Notes: a model not told the origin generated them from the sequence alone. A stretch of 64,000 bases of DNA from Glandiceps talaboti (GCF_964340395.1 NC_135552.1:10100694-10164693), one strand, 5' to 3'. Counted from the stretch's first letter, positions 42,971-57,806 are shown. Program-made: numbers and translations.

Positions 42971-44605
42971 TTACTTAGAGAATAAATACATTGTAAACAC
43001 GAGTCATTATTATTATCATACAACAAGTTTAAAGGAATTCTAAGTTTTATCATGACAAAAAATACAGATTTTTGAACTACAAAATAACGACAATATTGAA
43101 GAATTTGATTCGTATAATTACAGCCTAACACATATCAATAAATTACATCTTGTATAATATTGTGTAATTATTTACAATAAAAAACATTCATTGCACAACT
43201 CTAACAGTACATTGTCTAGTGATTGGAGTCTAAAAAATACAACAAAGAAAATGCTTCATATTCCTACCAAACAAAACACTGAAATACTAACTTTATCTAG
43301 AGATAAATTGGAGGAATATTTTTTTATAATTCTTAAAATTACTCCAACTGAGCATGTTCCTTTAAATACTCGTTTTGTTTTTGTAATAAATTTCACTCTA
43401 TGTTTGCATATAGTGGAATACCTTATTTGAGTGTGACCTTAATTATTTTCTCTACTGTACGCCTATATTGTCATCCATGATAATGCTTGGAAGCTTCGAG
43501 ATGTTAAGTTTTGTACATAGAATTTCTATGTATCTGTCTGTAATCAGTGAATTTTCATACAACTGCCAAGGTTTTTTTTTTTTTAAATTATTCAACAATA
43601 AGATATTCCACTGTATGTCAGCTTGCCACAGCCTTGTAATTGCATTTGCCCAAAGTGAGTGTTTAACTCAAGTTTCCAAAATTTCAAACATATGCAGTGA
43701 AATGTGTAATTCACTATACACACACATTCCTACAATAGACTTGTATACTTATATTCTGTATATTAAAGTAAAACTTGAAAATCAATTCATTGACATATAA
43801 ACCTAATGATTGGTAATTAGCAACATGATTACACAGAATGGCATTGTTCTAAAATCTAGCATAAATTGACTCAACAACAAACGACCTTGCAACAATTTCT
43901 CTACATTTGTTGATAGACTTTGGTCCAAAGAAAGAGAGATCTAAGTACAACCCTTGTTGGTTATTTGCCAAATTCCATTTATTCTTAACGTGGTTATCAA
44001 TTTACATAGTAAATGGTATCACTAGAGGGATTTATCAATGTTGGGAAATTTTTTTAATTTTTTTTAACTTGAAGTAATTTGCCATACATTCTTTGTGATG
44101 GCAAATTGACATAAGTATCATCAATTTATTTCTTATGTTATAATCTACTTTTCACATGCAAATATCTTTTTTTAATGACTACACTATGTGCCCCCCCCCC
44201 CCATCCACCCATCCACCCACCCATCCATCAAGACATGAAAAATAAGTGAATTCTACAGTAAGATGTAATTTTAGAATAAATGGACTCGTATTTGCATAAC
44301 AACCTAAACTATTTATGCAAATTAACTTAGATCTTCCATAATTATCTCAAGGGAGGGCGGGGGATTTTTTGAAAGTTTACAGCTATTGATTGAACGAAAT
44401 ACGTATGATCTGCTGTATGACTCTCATAAGAACAGTAATATGATTGTGTATTTATACAAAAATTGGTCACTTCAGAGCAAAGATATGTTACTTAGTCTTA
44501 TGACTAGGAGAAAAAGCAACCTCAGTGAGGTTAAATCTTTAGCCTTTAATATGTTGAGTAATCACATTGCATTTCAAAGTAAATGATATACCAACAGCTT
44601 GAGTA

Positions 44606-44699
44606 GACTGTACGATACATTGTGTCGTTCCACCCTCACCACCCTTCTTGGTGTTGACCGATGTGTGAGGGCGCCCCGTCACAGTGTACCTTACAGACT
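44606..44699. repeat. Family E short dispersed repeat (best example)
   Basis: Bounded by actgtacgatacattgtg and the inverse-like cacagtgtaccttacaga, with gtgtgagggcgccccgtcac inside. The same module, in opposite orientation, is at 5980-6090 and 36811-36873; shorter relatives are at 8480-8572 and 42852-42948. Confidence 0.65.
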
Positions 44700-47675
44700 A
44701 TAGCTTGGGTATCTAGCATCAATTCTGCTTATCAAAAACATGTAAACTTTTATTGTAGAATAAGTATGATGGCTTTCATATTTGTCTGGCCACAGATCTT
44801 TATGTACTTCAATGATCGTTAATCACGAGAATCTTGGAGAAATGGAAAGCTTTACTAGTATAAGAAAATTTGGGAAAGAGCAACACTTTGTAAACTTTGT
44901 AAAACTAGTCTTACCAATGACACAGAGAAATTTAACAACTTTAGTATCAAGAGTGTGTGTGTGTGTGTGTGTGTGTGTGATAATGAAAAAGGTTTTGGCA
45001 GGAAAGTATTTGGTGTTCACAAGAAGAAAACATACATCAGCTAACAATCTGCTGACCACAGGAATTTGTCACAACACATGTACCTAGATTGATATGTAAA
45101 TACATAAATATTTTCATTCATAAAATTAGACTATACAGCCTCTATGCTCTAATGGGTTTGGGTTAATTAATATTAATTATATATCTTACAATTGTAACAC
45201 TGAAGTATTGGCGACACTGAAGTACACAAATGTCTGTGGCCAGACAACTGTTGTTTTTGCCATGGTCAGTGTTAAAACTAATCGAAAGTACCATTCCATA
45301 GTTGCATTCTTATGGCATACAAGTCAACTCCATAACCAGTCTAGTTTCATCCATACCCAGTTCAGCTCAATGTTGTCAGGTCGTTTTGTCTGTTTGATAG
45401 AGACAAACAAGATACAAGGAGTTAAATACTTTGTAATGCGATACAACATTTTTTGTAATATATCAAGAAACCAGAAGTGACAAACAACACTCAACAGAAT
45501 AGTGGAAATACATAAATGAATTCTTTAAAAAAAGGTAAGTAAGTGAACATGCTGTATGCCATGCATCAACTAATTCATTTTGGTAGCGACTGCATTTTTT
45601 TCTTTGTTTGCAAAACACACCTTCAACCAGGGCTGCTGTAGCAATCCAATGTACAATTTCCTTAAGCAGAATTTTCAGATATATGGATGCGGTGTAATAC
45701 TATACCAAAGTGACATTTCTAATTCTACATCAGGAGATTGAATCAATATCGTGCAATATACTCATTTCAAAAATTAATAATCCATTTTTGATGAGAACAA
45801 TAAATTAACTGGAATTACAAATATAAAAGCCACCTGCAATATCAATGGTAATAGTATATTCAAAGGTCATGACCTCTGAGGAATCATGACCTTTGACCCA
45901 GGTTTAATCCCTTAAATGTATAGAATGATGCAAAAGTTTAAATTATATTCTAGCCATGGCTTCTATACAGTTTGACCCACTAAGTGCAAATTGTAGCTTG
46001 GTGTTGGAATGAAGCAGGAAGGAAATGAAAAAAAAAAGTACTGGATGCCAATAGATTAAAGTATGTACCGGTTCTGAGGTACTGAGGTCAGACCAATGTC
46101 CCTGTTTTGAAAAGTAACGACAAATGAAAACGTTAATTCAAATTATGCCAGTGGTTGTTTTTTCTTTTTTTGTAGGAATCCTGAGATTTATATGGCATGG
46201 CAAAAACATAGTGGAATGCTGTGCATGTTTGCGAACAATGATGAACATACAGTTTGTTTTAGAAGTGCATAATTTGAGTGTTAGTTGAATGGGCTCCTAG
46301 CTAACTACCATTTACACCATTTTGGCTTGTCAAGAATAGTTCTCCTGTCAAGAATAGTTATTCTTTGTGATCAAATACTACAAAGGGTGTGGAAGATATG
46401 AATATCACAGCCAGCCTCCTTGTGGTCAGAAAATGTATGTATACCTCCATATTGTAGTCTGTACTAAGTTCAGCCATGTTTTGTGTGGGGTAGCTCTTAT
46501 CTCTACATGTTAACACTAAGTTGATCTTTTCCTTTAAAATTTGACCTTAAGAAGATCTTTAACTTGTATACATCTCATCAGCATATTCTGTGTACACAAA
46601 ATGACATACTTCATACATCCACAGACAGACAAAAAACAAAATAGAACAGATCACAGCAAAACACATGCATTGACTTTGCAATGACTAGCACATTACAGGT
46701 TGAAATGGCTTCTTTATTTCTTCACATGAGAAGAAAGTGACAGCTAAAACTCTGAACAGAAACTGCATGATGGCCAAGTTACTAGGTAATGTTAAATGAT
46801 ATAGACTTCTTAATTTACATACACATATTTTGGTACAAGTTAATGTTAAATGATATAAGACTAATTAATTTACACATACATGTAGGGTCCACTTAGATTT
46901 AAAGTATGTTGAACACAGTGACAGAAGGTGAAGAATTGTTTTTTACTGATTTATAGTATTAAAACCACCAAGTACGCTAACAAGAAGGGAAAGTAGCTTA
47001 TGTATGCATACAATGTTACAGTTATGGTATAAAGAGTATTCTCAAAGCTGCTGGTGCTAGCCAGTAAGTTAAAGACATCTGCAGGTGATAAATAGTCCAA
47101 TCAATGCAGGGGAATTTTTGTAAACACCTGCATTCAGCAGGTGACATTTTAAATCTACTGGCATTTAAAAGGTGAAATTTCAACTTTACCTGTATTTGAC
47201 GGACAAATTTTGCAGCCCACTTGTATATTGTCTATTTTCATGATAATGGGGAACATTTTATTTGCATTAATATTAACACTGTCATTAAACAAAATTGATG
47301 ATTATTTGTAATCAACAGATAAACATGGCATTTGTGACAATGACTATTGAATGATAGGAATAATAGTTTCATATATACCACATGGTATCATTTCACTTTG
47401 TTCCTAAGTTCTATGTTTTAGGGGCATTTTGATCTTAAGTTTTAAATTTTAGGAGAGCATTTTGCTTCCAAAATGTAAAATTCAGGAGCATATATACCCT
47501 AAAAAAATCTTGCTCAAAGAGTTAACTTGCTAGGCTGAAAGTTCAAAGCTACTGTAAAAAATCTATTTGTACACATGTATAACACATGAAAAGAGGATCT
47601 ACTACTCATCACAGAATTATATGTTGGCTAATTATTGTTAAAAAATGCTAATGTTTAATCTACATTACATAGGAG

Positions 47676-47925
47676 GGTTTTTATTGGTCATATAGCAGTA
47701 AGCTAACAATTGTCAGCCAATCAAAGCCATAATGCTGGGTCATTATACTGCATGTATATATTATGTATGGAGGGCTGGTATTGGTTAAACAGCAGCAAGA
47801 TGCCAATGTCAGCCAATCAAAGTCAATAATGCTGACTGTTATACTACATAATGGTACAGAGTGCTGGTATTAGTTACACAGCTGTCAGCCAATCAAAATC
47901 AATATCACTGGCAGTCATTTGGCAC
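47676..47925. repeat. Three diverged tandem units with CCAAT boxes
   Basis: Each unit of about 80-95 bp carries (g)gt(a)ttggt(t/c)a, then cagcagtaag or similar, then tgtcagccaatcaaa and aatgctg. Three copies of agccaatca recur at about 47717, 47811 and 47886. It lies downstream of the TMEM30 stop codon. Confidence 0.75.
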
Positions 47926-48149
47926 TATTTATACACTATGCAATTTACTATATGCATAACGCTTGATTACTCAAACTGGATATTGACTATTACCTTGACA
48001 TAACAAGCATGTCACACAATGTGAATGATGAGTTTACGTGATGAAATGGATGTCAATGATGGTGGTGGTGAGAGTTCTTCAACATTTCACGAACACAACA
48101 AATTCAACAAAAACATACAAGTAACAAAAACATACATGAACACAGAACA

Positions 48150-50666
48150 CTACCGATCTACAGGGACAATCTTTTCGCCAGATGCAACATACCGTCTACC
48201 ATGTTTTAGGTGCACAACCAGGAATAGGGCTCCAAATACAATGCATAGTGAACCAGTGACGATGTAAGCCACACCAAGGAAGATATTCTTGCCTCCCAGC
48301 CATGATGACGTACTCAGAATGATACGTTTGGTGCCATCAAAATCAGTCACAGGATAGGCTGGAGGTTTCACGAGTCAAGGAAATTATGCTAAATTGTTCC
48401 ACCTTTAACAAGTTGTTTCACTTTTGAAAACAGTCCCTCAGAAGAAGTGAAGAAATGGAACTACAGCCTGCTTCAAGTTACTTTTCACCAGTGCTGTTTG
48501 ACACAACCATGCAGAAACCAATGAGAAACTGCACATGCTACACTTTAAAATACAAATGTAGCAGGATTGAAAACTGTAGATAGTTTCTTGTGATATTTTA
48601 GCTATATAAAATAAACTAAAAATGTCACCATGCAGGCATCAAATGCAGATGTCAAAACATTGGTGCCAATGTGTCTGCGTCTAGTTGTAGTATTTTTTAA
48701 ATGGTTTATTTCATAATAGACAAAATGTAACACGAAATTGTGAGCTTGCTATCTTGTGTAGGATATGCAGTGTCTTATCGGTCTACGTATGGTTGTATAA
48801 AAAAGATCAGGTGAACGGTGACTTGAAACAGGCTGTAATTGAATACATTCTGTGTGATTTGAAGTCTTCAAAGGACTTATTCACCTCAGGGTTCTCTCTG
48901 AACAAAGTAACAAGGGTGCCGAGTCCTCTACTAATTTCTGACATCACTTTTGATATAATGAATATTCTTACTGCAAGCCAGTTCACTTTAGCCTATAAGG
49001 ATTCTTCTTTAGCCAATACCCTCAAGAATCGCCCTGACGAGAAGGGAAAATTTGTTTTTAAGTCACCATCATAAAATCACTATGGTTGAATAAATTTGCA
49101 AAGGATACCATACTCTATGTTGATTTCATACAAGCCAGCTGGCATACCATTTTGAAACATTGTTCCTGATTGATGCCGGATCTTCCTGTACAGTTTCCTG
49201 AAGTTTGGTAAGGCAGCAGTACGCATCCATACAATGAAGTCCTCATTCTCATAACCGTTGTTGTCTTCATCATTTTCATCCAACTCATACACATACTTAT
49301 GCCAGTTGGGAGGATAGTATGTACCTTCCAATGCTGTTGTACATAAAACAGAATATATTGTAGTACAGCAAAAAATATTGCCAATGTCACTGAAGCACAA
49401 CTGAGTTATAATGATAAAATAAGAAATATCGATGCACAGATGTAAATTTTACCGTTTACAGTATCTGCCATTTCCAGAGAGATTAGTCTACATAACTCCA
49501 GTGAAGCCCAAATAACTTTAAAATAATATATAGTCATCTTAGAGTCATGTTTCTATCACATGACAAGAGAGAATGATAAACCTACCTTCAGAGAGGTTGT
49601 ATCCATCTGGGTTCTTGAACTTGGTACTTTTGTCAGTAGCCCAAGCAATGCCCTCATAGGTCATGGGTACATCCCTTCTCATGTCATCATCTTCACCACG
49701 ATACACCATACTGATAGAATCTAGGGAATTCAAACACACATGACATTAGATTCTATCTACAAGAAGTCGCAGTCAAATTATAGGAACAAATCAGACAGGG
49801 GTTTATTTTATGGTGTGGTGTGGTGTGATAAATACTTGGCCATTAGTACTTTTCAACTGCAAGTTGCTTGAAACAATAGCAGAAACCCCTATAATCACCA
49901 TATCGTCTTCAAATACACTTCATCTCACGACTTCTGACTTGCCTCTTTACATTATGTCTTTGTAAACTTACTATAACTAGATAAACTTACTATAACTAGA
50001 TAAACTTACTATAACTAGATAAACTTACTATAACTAGATAAACTTACTGTCACTACATAAACTTACTATAACTCATCTGCAATGGTGTAATGTCAAGAAC
50101 CAAGAAAAACATTTGTTTCAAACACAGAAATTCACTTCAATTTTATTATGTTTAACATTGACACTGGTTGATTTAATAAACCACTGTTAAATTCTACACT
50201 TTTGAGGTATTATTTTGGGGTGACCTGGTGTCTGTTATAATCTTAACATTTCTGTGAGAGCTGGTACAATACAAACAATTTTAACAGAATATTATTATAT
50301 CATTATTAAATTTATTTTGCTACGCCAGCAATGGAATTTGGCGTTGATGCAAGCTTATCTGTGTAGGTTACTGTATCAACATAGAACTTAAACTTTTGAA
50401 ACATGCACACAATTGATAATTACTAAATTAGTGAAAGCAAAACAGAAGCTTTCAGTGGAATATGGTAGGTGAAACCGGTTACTTATGTTTTTGGACAATA
50501 TGAATATATTCAACAAATCTACCAGGTCTATACCTGGTGATTAATAATAATAAATGTATTGTATCGCCATAGTTACTGAATAGCTTCCTCTAGCACACTT
50601 TTCAATGACATAGTGTGTTCTTGTATTTATGTGCAGTTGCTTTGTGTGTGTGTATGTATGTGTGTA

Positions 50667-50711
<45 letters not shown>

Positions 50712-53700
50712 ATGTAAGTATGTTGTATTTTGATCACATCACAAAAGAATGAAAGAAAAGACTTTCTATTCAATTTTGCACCAAAAAGCATTACATATAG
50801 TTTATGCAAATTCAAAGAAGAATACCTGTTTACATATAGTTATACTAATAAAACTATATATTTAATACCCTGTTTGAAAACCTACTGTGCAGTATTAAAA
50901 TATTAGATAGGGAAGTTACAAAACAAAACAACATGTAAAATTCTAAGTCCAACAAAACCCCTTCTGTCCTCACTTGTACTTGTAGTAAAAGCAAACAGCT
51001 TTCACAGACAGCATATTACCACTTTTAATAACTAAATTGCTGATAAAGACAGATATTAATATGTTATCATTTATCATTATAGATGGCAATCATAATTGTA
51101 GATCAATCTATAATCTAAATGAATTACATGCAGTATGACCCCGCTACTACTTTGATGTGCAACTGGAACACAGCAATTTCATGTGACATACCAAACTTGG
51201 ATGTTTCCCTATCCCTTACAGTATACAAATGTAGTAACCAATGTGTACTCTCTGCCAATTGGATATGATACTGGCACACAGCAATTTCATGTGACATACC
51301 AAAATTAGATGTTTCCCTATCCCTTACTACATACAATAACCAATGTGCCATCTATCAAAGCCAAATGTAATGTACAGTCTGCTGACATACTGCAATTTCA
51401 TGTCACAAACCAAAATTTAGTGTTTCCCTATCCCTTACTGTGTGGTGATTCACAAGAAAGTCTAGTTTTAATCACTTTAACCCTTGACAAAAAATTTGTT
51501 GTTATCAACAGGCACACTGATTACAGGACAGCAACTACATTATGCAACTGTGTTTTTTTTGTCAAGGGTGGTAAGCACATAAAATCTACCAGAGTTCCCC
51601 AGTAAATTTATTGGGGTTCCCAAACAAAATTACAGTAGATTGTACGGGAAACCAAGCAACTTTTACATAACCCCTTCCCTCTGTCTGTAGCTGTTATAGG
51701 GGTTCCCTAACCTTTAGCAAAAACACTTTACAATATTCTGAAGTGTGTGCTTTGGTCCTGTACACATTATATAACAATATTTATAGTTTTGATATGTATT
51801 GCCACTATCTGACTACACCCTAATACCTCTGTTCTATTCCTGGTCTGTGAAATCTATATCCATGCATAATATATGACAACCTTTGTACTCTGACAATACA
51901 GCAATCAATACTGAGGGATTCATTAATTATATTTAATGTTGCCTCAGTGATAACCATGGTTACCACAAAACATTCCATGTTAACATGTATTTTGACACAT
52001 ATATAATCAATAACTAAGGACTCCTTGATATCAGTTTGAAAATAACCACTGTCGTTTCATGTTTCAGTATTAACGATATATAAATTTTAAACAGTGCAGG
52101 AGTGTAAAAAATGTACGAGTTTGACTTCTGAGTTCATCTACACTTTTTTGATCTGGTATTTATTTTACCTTTCTTTTTAAGTTAATCTTAAATAAATTTT
52201 CAATACAGTGTGTGATCACAATCTGAGTGTCATTAAAATTTAAATTGTATGGTTGTCACTTTGCCTTTATCTTACTGGTTAAAACGCAAGGTTTCACATA
52301 TATTGAAATATGCAGTGTAATTATTCACTGTCAACAACGTCAGTTTTAAGTGTCCAATTACAACTGTTATTACACCTTATGGTACACTGTACCTTATTGC
52401 GTGGGGAAACCTAGCACACCCAACACACAGTGATGTAGCTAATTTCAAAAGGTAAAATTGCAAGAGTAGCCGGTACTATCATAGGTACAAGGGAGTGCCT
52501 CACAACGGGAAAATAATGGTTGAAACAAAAACATTTACAACAATTCCTGAAAAAAGTAACTAGCAATAATATACTGCAGAGATGCCGGTTGTTTTTTGCC
52601 AGCTATCACATCCCTTAGCTACATCCCTGACACATTGTCATAGGAGCAACTCAATGTCCTTGAACACACTATGAAATTAATTTTATGCTTGAATGAATGA
52701 TACAATGACAGTGTGACAGTTGTTAGGGTTATGTTAGTTGTGCGTCTATGAGGCCTATTTACAATTATTGACACTACTACTAAGGACACTGTGCATGCCT
52801 TATTGTACTTAGGTTATTTCTATATACAGTATTTTACACGAAATGAAAGAACTTGTTTGTGTCATAAAATGGTCCACTTTATCGCATGATATCAGAGAGA
52901 GATAGACTTCAACTCTTCTAAATGCAGTAACAATACTTGGGGCTTTCAGTATTCTTAATTAAACACTAAATATTCTCCAGACTCCATTGATTATCTGTTT
53001 TAGTACCAGATTACTAAAGGTATGTGTAATTGGAAATTTGAAGTATTCTTCAGTGTTACATTATCATTTATTTGCACGTATGTACCTAAATGTTCCAGAC
53101 TGCAAAAAACGTACATTCTATTCTAAGAATTCGAGTATAATAACACTGAGTGATAGGCATTAGTTTACATGATGTTGCCTAGAGTAAAATCGTGTGTGGA
53201 TTTTGACTAGTGCGATTAACAGTTCATTTCATTCACATGAATAATGAAAATAACTAAATTAAAATCATAGGATATGAAGATTTCTATAAATCACCCAGCT
53301 TATAAGGTGAGCACCTAATCATTGTTAGAATGAGACAGAATTTGTAAAGCGTACATGTACTTACCGTTGAAAAAGCTGTTAGCAATAGCTCCACACGGAG
53401 CAACAGGCAGCGAGTCATTAGACCCTGGTGGGATAGTACTTCTAAACGGTTCACAATATTCTGAGAGCTGGGCACTACTCGTCGTTGTAACGCCAACCAA
53501 CTGGTAGTCATCTCGAGATCGTACATAACGACGATGGTTCTGGTAATAGTTTGTCAGTCCATAGTAGACAAATACATTACCCTGTACAAGGCAGCAGAAA
53601 ATAATAACATGTGGTGTGGTTGCTTGACTAACAAACTACATTCTGAATGAAACACTGACTGATGTAAATTAACAAATATTTTGAAAATATGAAAGTGTTA

Positions 53701-56700
53701 CCATCAATGCTAATAATTAAAGGAGACACTGTAGATTTTACACAGTCAATGTTGCTTCTTGCTCGTAATGTCTTTCTGGCTCTGTAACACTCCATCAAGC
53801 AATTAAAAAATTCTTGTGTAAATACCCTATCATGTACATTTTTAGTAAATAATGCAAGGGTTAAGATAGGAACAGACTGCATGCAAGAAAAAATAGCTAT
53901 CAGAATTTTCTTGCATTTCTTAACATTTTACCAACTACTTTAGCCTATAGGTACATTTCCATTGACTAATGTATATCTTTCCAAGGTTTGAAATTAGCTA
54001 TAGTCCAGGGCATATACACTACAAGACATCATATTTTAGCTACCAAAATTATATGATGGTAGTCTGTTACACCACTGGAAATTAATCAAAAACTATCTAA
54101 TTGCTGAAAGCCATACCTGACTACCAAGCCTAAAGTTAAATTGGAACCCTAATAAAGTCTGAAAACATTATGGGTGAATGGTTAGAGTGGCTGGTTTTGA
54201 ATCGACAGGTTGCAAGATCAAGTTCCGTTTCTGCCATTTGTTTCTGAATGGCTAAAGTCCTTGGACAAGATTTGAACCACAATTGTGCCTCAGTCAACCC
54301 AGCTGTATAATTGGGGACCTGGTAGGATAGAGGTAACAATGTGAATGCTTTAATCGTATACGCTTAAAGAGGCTGCAATGGATGGTATGCTCCCAAGGGA
54401 GTTGAGGACGTAAAGGGCCGTTGTGCTGCTACAGATCCGAGCCAGGGTTAATATTGTAAAGTGCTTTGAGCACAGAGTGGGAAAACGCTATATAAAAACC
54501 AACCTTATTCTAACCATTTCAAGAGTTACAAAATGTAGCTTGTATACAGAAGAGGTTGACAATAAGCTAATTTTCATCCAGTTTTTGAGGCATTTCATAC
54601 ACAGTTTTTATACTCTAAAAATTACATGTCGGTATCATATCTACACACTTGTTATACTTAGTATACTGATATAAAACACACTGTTATTACTCTCTGAGAG
54701 TTAATGTGATGAAAACCATCACCATGGACATGTCTCAATTATAAGTGTCCTACATAAGATGACATTTATAATTTAAGGAAAATTCCAATCATATACATAT
54801 AACATCACAATTCATGACAAGATCATTCCTGAGGGAAATCATTCACATTGGAATACCTCTTCTGTGAAATAAATTCCAGTAAAAATAATATTTTCTCTAA
54901 AACATACACAGTGAAAGGTCAGCAGCAATTCAATTTTTGTATTCAAATATGAAAAGACATCACTGTTCTACTTACCGAAAATTTTTTATCCACTGTAACC
55001 ATCAACTGACATTGACAAGTACTTCCGAAGTTACTGACATTTTTAACAAAGTCTGAACATGGAGTAGTAGGGCTGATTGTCTGATTTCCCTGTGTGTAGT
55101 TAGCACGTATACAGTTGGTGTAATCTACCTGAAGTTCTCTAACCTGAAATTGGAAGAAAACATGATAAGACATCACATCACATCACAGTTTCTCTCTCTT
55201 CACGCTGTACCTAATAAAGTGTCCATCTTGCAAAAAATCATCCTATACACAGTAATACATGTAGGTCTAGTATCAGTATGGAACATACTGAACTGGCATC
55301 AATCAGAACTCGGGTGGAATTGACGTATAAAAGGGCAGGCCTTGATGGACAACTGACTTCAGATAACCAACGACTGCTTGTCATCAACTGTTTCTATTCT
55401 TATTGTAAATGTACAACAATACAAGCAGATCACAATATGGGATGTGATGTGAAATTTGAGAGAGTTCCATAAATAAGATCGCCTATGATTGTACACACGC
55501 AAAATATCAACTCAAGGAATATTCCAGGCAGTCAACTGTAGTTCTATCTCCTGTGTTGGGTTGAGGTGATGATTGAAAGCTTTATAGTGAATGAGCATGT
55601 CGTAAAAGTCTGGTCTAGATTCACTTACATTTTCTGATGTTACAAGCAGACCAACTCCTAGAGGGATAAATATTATACCTATGATGAAAAATGTTGGCAG
55701 TACTGTCCCTGCTGTCAGGATTGGTTGCCAAGCAGGTAGTCTCTGTTGTTTAAAGGCAGTGGCTGAAAAAAAAATACAAAAAAGTTATTACATCTGATCT
55801 CTCGGCTCAAATACATGTTTATGTTATCAAACAGTTGAAATAATTTGCATATAAGCCCAGTAGTTGTAACAGGCTATATCAACATTCTGATATTGTGTGA
55901 CCTTTAAACTCTACAGGTCAGATCACAGGTGTATATCCACTAAGAGGAGAATACATGTATGTAGACATGTAAAGGGGAGGCACTTCATGATGATGATTTA
56001 ATCAGGATCCTGAGTCTTGACACTCTATTGCAATTCTAAAGACAAACCATCAAGAGTAGTTATTCATGGTAGTTTAATTGTTGTAATGTTCACTGTGACC
56101 TTTCATCACAATAACTCAAACAACTGCACATGAGAACACATGGTAATACAAATGTATATCTTAATTAATTATATATTACTCTTGTACATTTTACATCAAT
56201 TTTGTGTTTGGCTTCTCCACTGTAAGTTAGAATCAGCCAATACTAGCTTACTGCATGTAATCCACCCCCCCCCCACCACACACACACACACAAAGGGGGA
56301 CTCTGGTCTACCCCTGCCTATTTACATCAGCAATACCCACATGTAGCCATAACACAAATCCTTTCACATACACTTTCATGAATTGTCTTGCAGTAAAGCA
56401 AAAATAAATTGTTTGTTTCCGATAACATGACACAAAATAGAGTGTAGGTAGGACAGAATTTTATCTTATTGTATTTTCTATTTTTTTGGAGATATTGTTT
56501 CAATCCTAAGGCAAGATACTCATCGAACTGGTCACAATACTTGTGTGATAGTTTGGTGAGGCTTACAAGAAGGAAAGGAAGGCAATTATATGTGAAGTAG
56601 ACAAACACAATATGCAGACTGTACTGCATAATTTCAACTTTACTTAGTTTCTCTGAAATGAAGCATTCTTGACCAAAGATTCTTGTACAAGAAAATTTAC

Positions 56701-57806
56701 ACAAAAACAGAAGCAAATTCTCATCATTTTATCTTTCTGAATTGTAAAAAAAAATGTTAAGAGTCGGTGGCTTAGAGTCAGTCGGGTTATCGGAAACACG
56801 ATATAAATTTACACATCACACAGTAATGATTCTGTGGTACTTGTCTAAATATGCTTATGAATGTGTGCTTCTTAAATGATTCATTTGGACATTTTTCATA
56901 CATTACGACTGATATCATACATTACGACTGATATATTGTATACATTTACGTGTCATCAAAATATTATCAAATTTGACAATTAGTGCCACGGGAATTGTAC
57001 CAAACTGTCAAGCTTACTAGATTTTGAAACTAAGTGATTCTGGCACAGTGAAAAAAGAAAAGAAGAGATGTGCATTATTGGGTGTGGTGTTATTGACACA
57101 TGATAACGGTTTATTGATAGAGATTCTGACAAACTGTAATCTCACGACCTCTCTCTGATGACTCAATGTGGTTGTCCCAACAACATGTACAAATAGGACA
57201 CTGGAATGTGTTATCCTTATTATAAATTGTCAAATTACATGTACCAACAGCCCACTTTCATTTAAGCTATTTCAAACATATCAAGAAGCAATGAATGTGA
57301 CTACACAGCACTGTCCCGTTGTAGTCTGCAAATAACCATCTATGCGGAACAACCTTGTTTATTCTTCAAATATTCAGAGTTCATCGTCATGGGATTCACA
57401 GTGCGTTTCAAGCTGTATTTCCCTGTCTTACGTGACATTTATTGCGTTTTTAAGGATGTGGTTCTATTATTTGTCTCTCTTGTAAGTTAGATATCTAAGT
57501 TAGTGAAAGATTAAGGGTCAAAATGAACCGTCACACCTCGCAATGATCGCAGAGATACATGTATTTTGTCATTTTGATGGTTGAAAATCCGTCAACCTGT
57601 GTAACGTAATGAACCGAAAACACAGAGGCGGCCACATACAATACTCATGGAAAAATCGTAAGATATTCACCTTTTGGCCGTCTACTTTCTGGCGGTTCTT
57701 CTTCATCTTCGTTCTGATTTACTTCTGATATGTTATTTTCAGCTGGTGCTACAGGAGTAGGTTCACGGGTAGGTTTAGGTTCAGGAGTTGGTTGGCTGTC
57801 CGCCAT
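48150..57806 (-). CDS. TMEM30A: TMEM30/CDC50 family: beta subunit of P4-ATPase lipid flippases
   Basis: Seven exons in transcript order: 57671..57806, 55629..55762, 54976..55143, 53365..53581, 49586..49720, 49109..49333, 48150..48358. The sum is 1224 nt, 407 residues and TAG, and every phase fits. The family plan is clear: Pro/Glu-rich cytosolic N terminus, first membrane helix (about 66-87), a large lumenal domain, second helix (about 364-387) and a short basic tail. Lumenal cysteines 101, 119, 133 and 135 and N-glycosylation sequons (NYT, NQT, NVS, NDS) are visible. Hallmarks include [55 protein letters not shown] and [17 protein letters not shown]50 proteins escort flippases from the ER and are needed for their activity in phospholipid asymmetry. 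It is longer than human TMEM30A (361), mainly at the N terminus and in the lumenal loop. Whether A or another paralogue is not decided. Confidence 0.96.
49964..50076. repeat. 19-bp tandem repeat, six copies, TMEM30 intron 4
   Basis: The unit aaacttactataactagat repeats with an exact 19-bp period at 49964, 49983, 50002 and 50021, and with changes at 50040 and 50059. It lies between the exons 49586..49720 and 53365..53581. Confidence 0.92.
50642..50714. repeat. (GT)n/(GTAT)n microsatellite, TMEM30 intron 4
   Basis: Dinucleotide GT with interspersed GTAT units, about 70 bp. Confidence 0.95.
51158..51450. repeat. Three diverged units of about 110 bp, TMEM30 intron 4
   Basis: Each unit has gcaatttcatgtgacatacc (last copy gcaatttcatgtcacaaacc), then a-atttagtg/ttagatg and tttccctatcccttac. 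Weaker relatives occur near 28945-28990 and 38920-38985, so the unit is also dispersed. Confidence 0.75.
51547..51728. mobile_element. Family C miniature element, second copy
   Basis: The left end ttttgtcaagggtggtaag and right end cctaacctttagcaaaaaca are inverted and match the ends of the copy at 30590-30748. The ends are less exact and no target duplication is visible. Confidence 0.55.
54165..54515 (+). mobile_element. tRNA-derived SINE in TMEM30 intron 3
   Basis: The head has a degenerate A box (ggttagagtggctggt) and B box (caagatcaagttccgtt). The body (tccttggacaagatttgaac, gggacctggtaggatagagg, tgctcccaagggagttgagg) leads to a tail tgtaaagtgctttgagcaca and acgctatataaaaaccaa. This layout and tail are typical of a widespread group of deuterostome and invertebrate SINEs. 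It is diverged and not likely to be active. Confidence 0.8.
56400..56805. mobile_element. Family B element, copy 3, in TMEM30 intron 1
   Basis: The left end tgtttgtttccgataacatg and right end gtcgggttatcggaaacac are inverted and related to the ends of the copy at 28235-28615. The interior has diverged. Confidence 0.6.

Larger units (their letters stand above)
41434..48149. other. Long non-coding stretch, probably including the TMEM30 3' UTR
   Basis: No exon is supported. It contains an inverted-repeat element at 42742-42970, family E repeats at about 42852-42948 and 44606-44699, a C-run and CCAT repeat at 44191-44228, a (GT)n at 44952-44980 and a CCAAT-containing tandem repeat at 47676-47925. 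The TMEM30 transcript runs leftward into this region; I cannot place its polyadenylation site. Confidence 0.45.
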
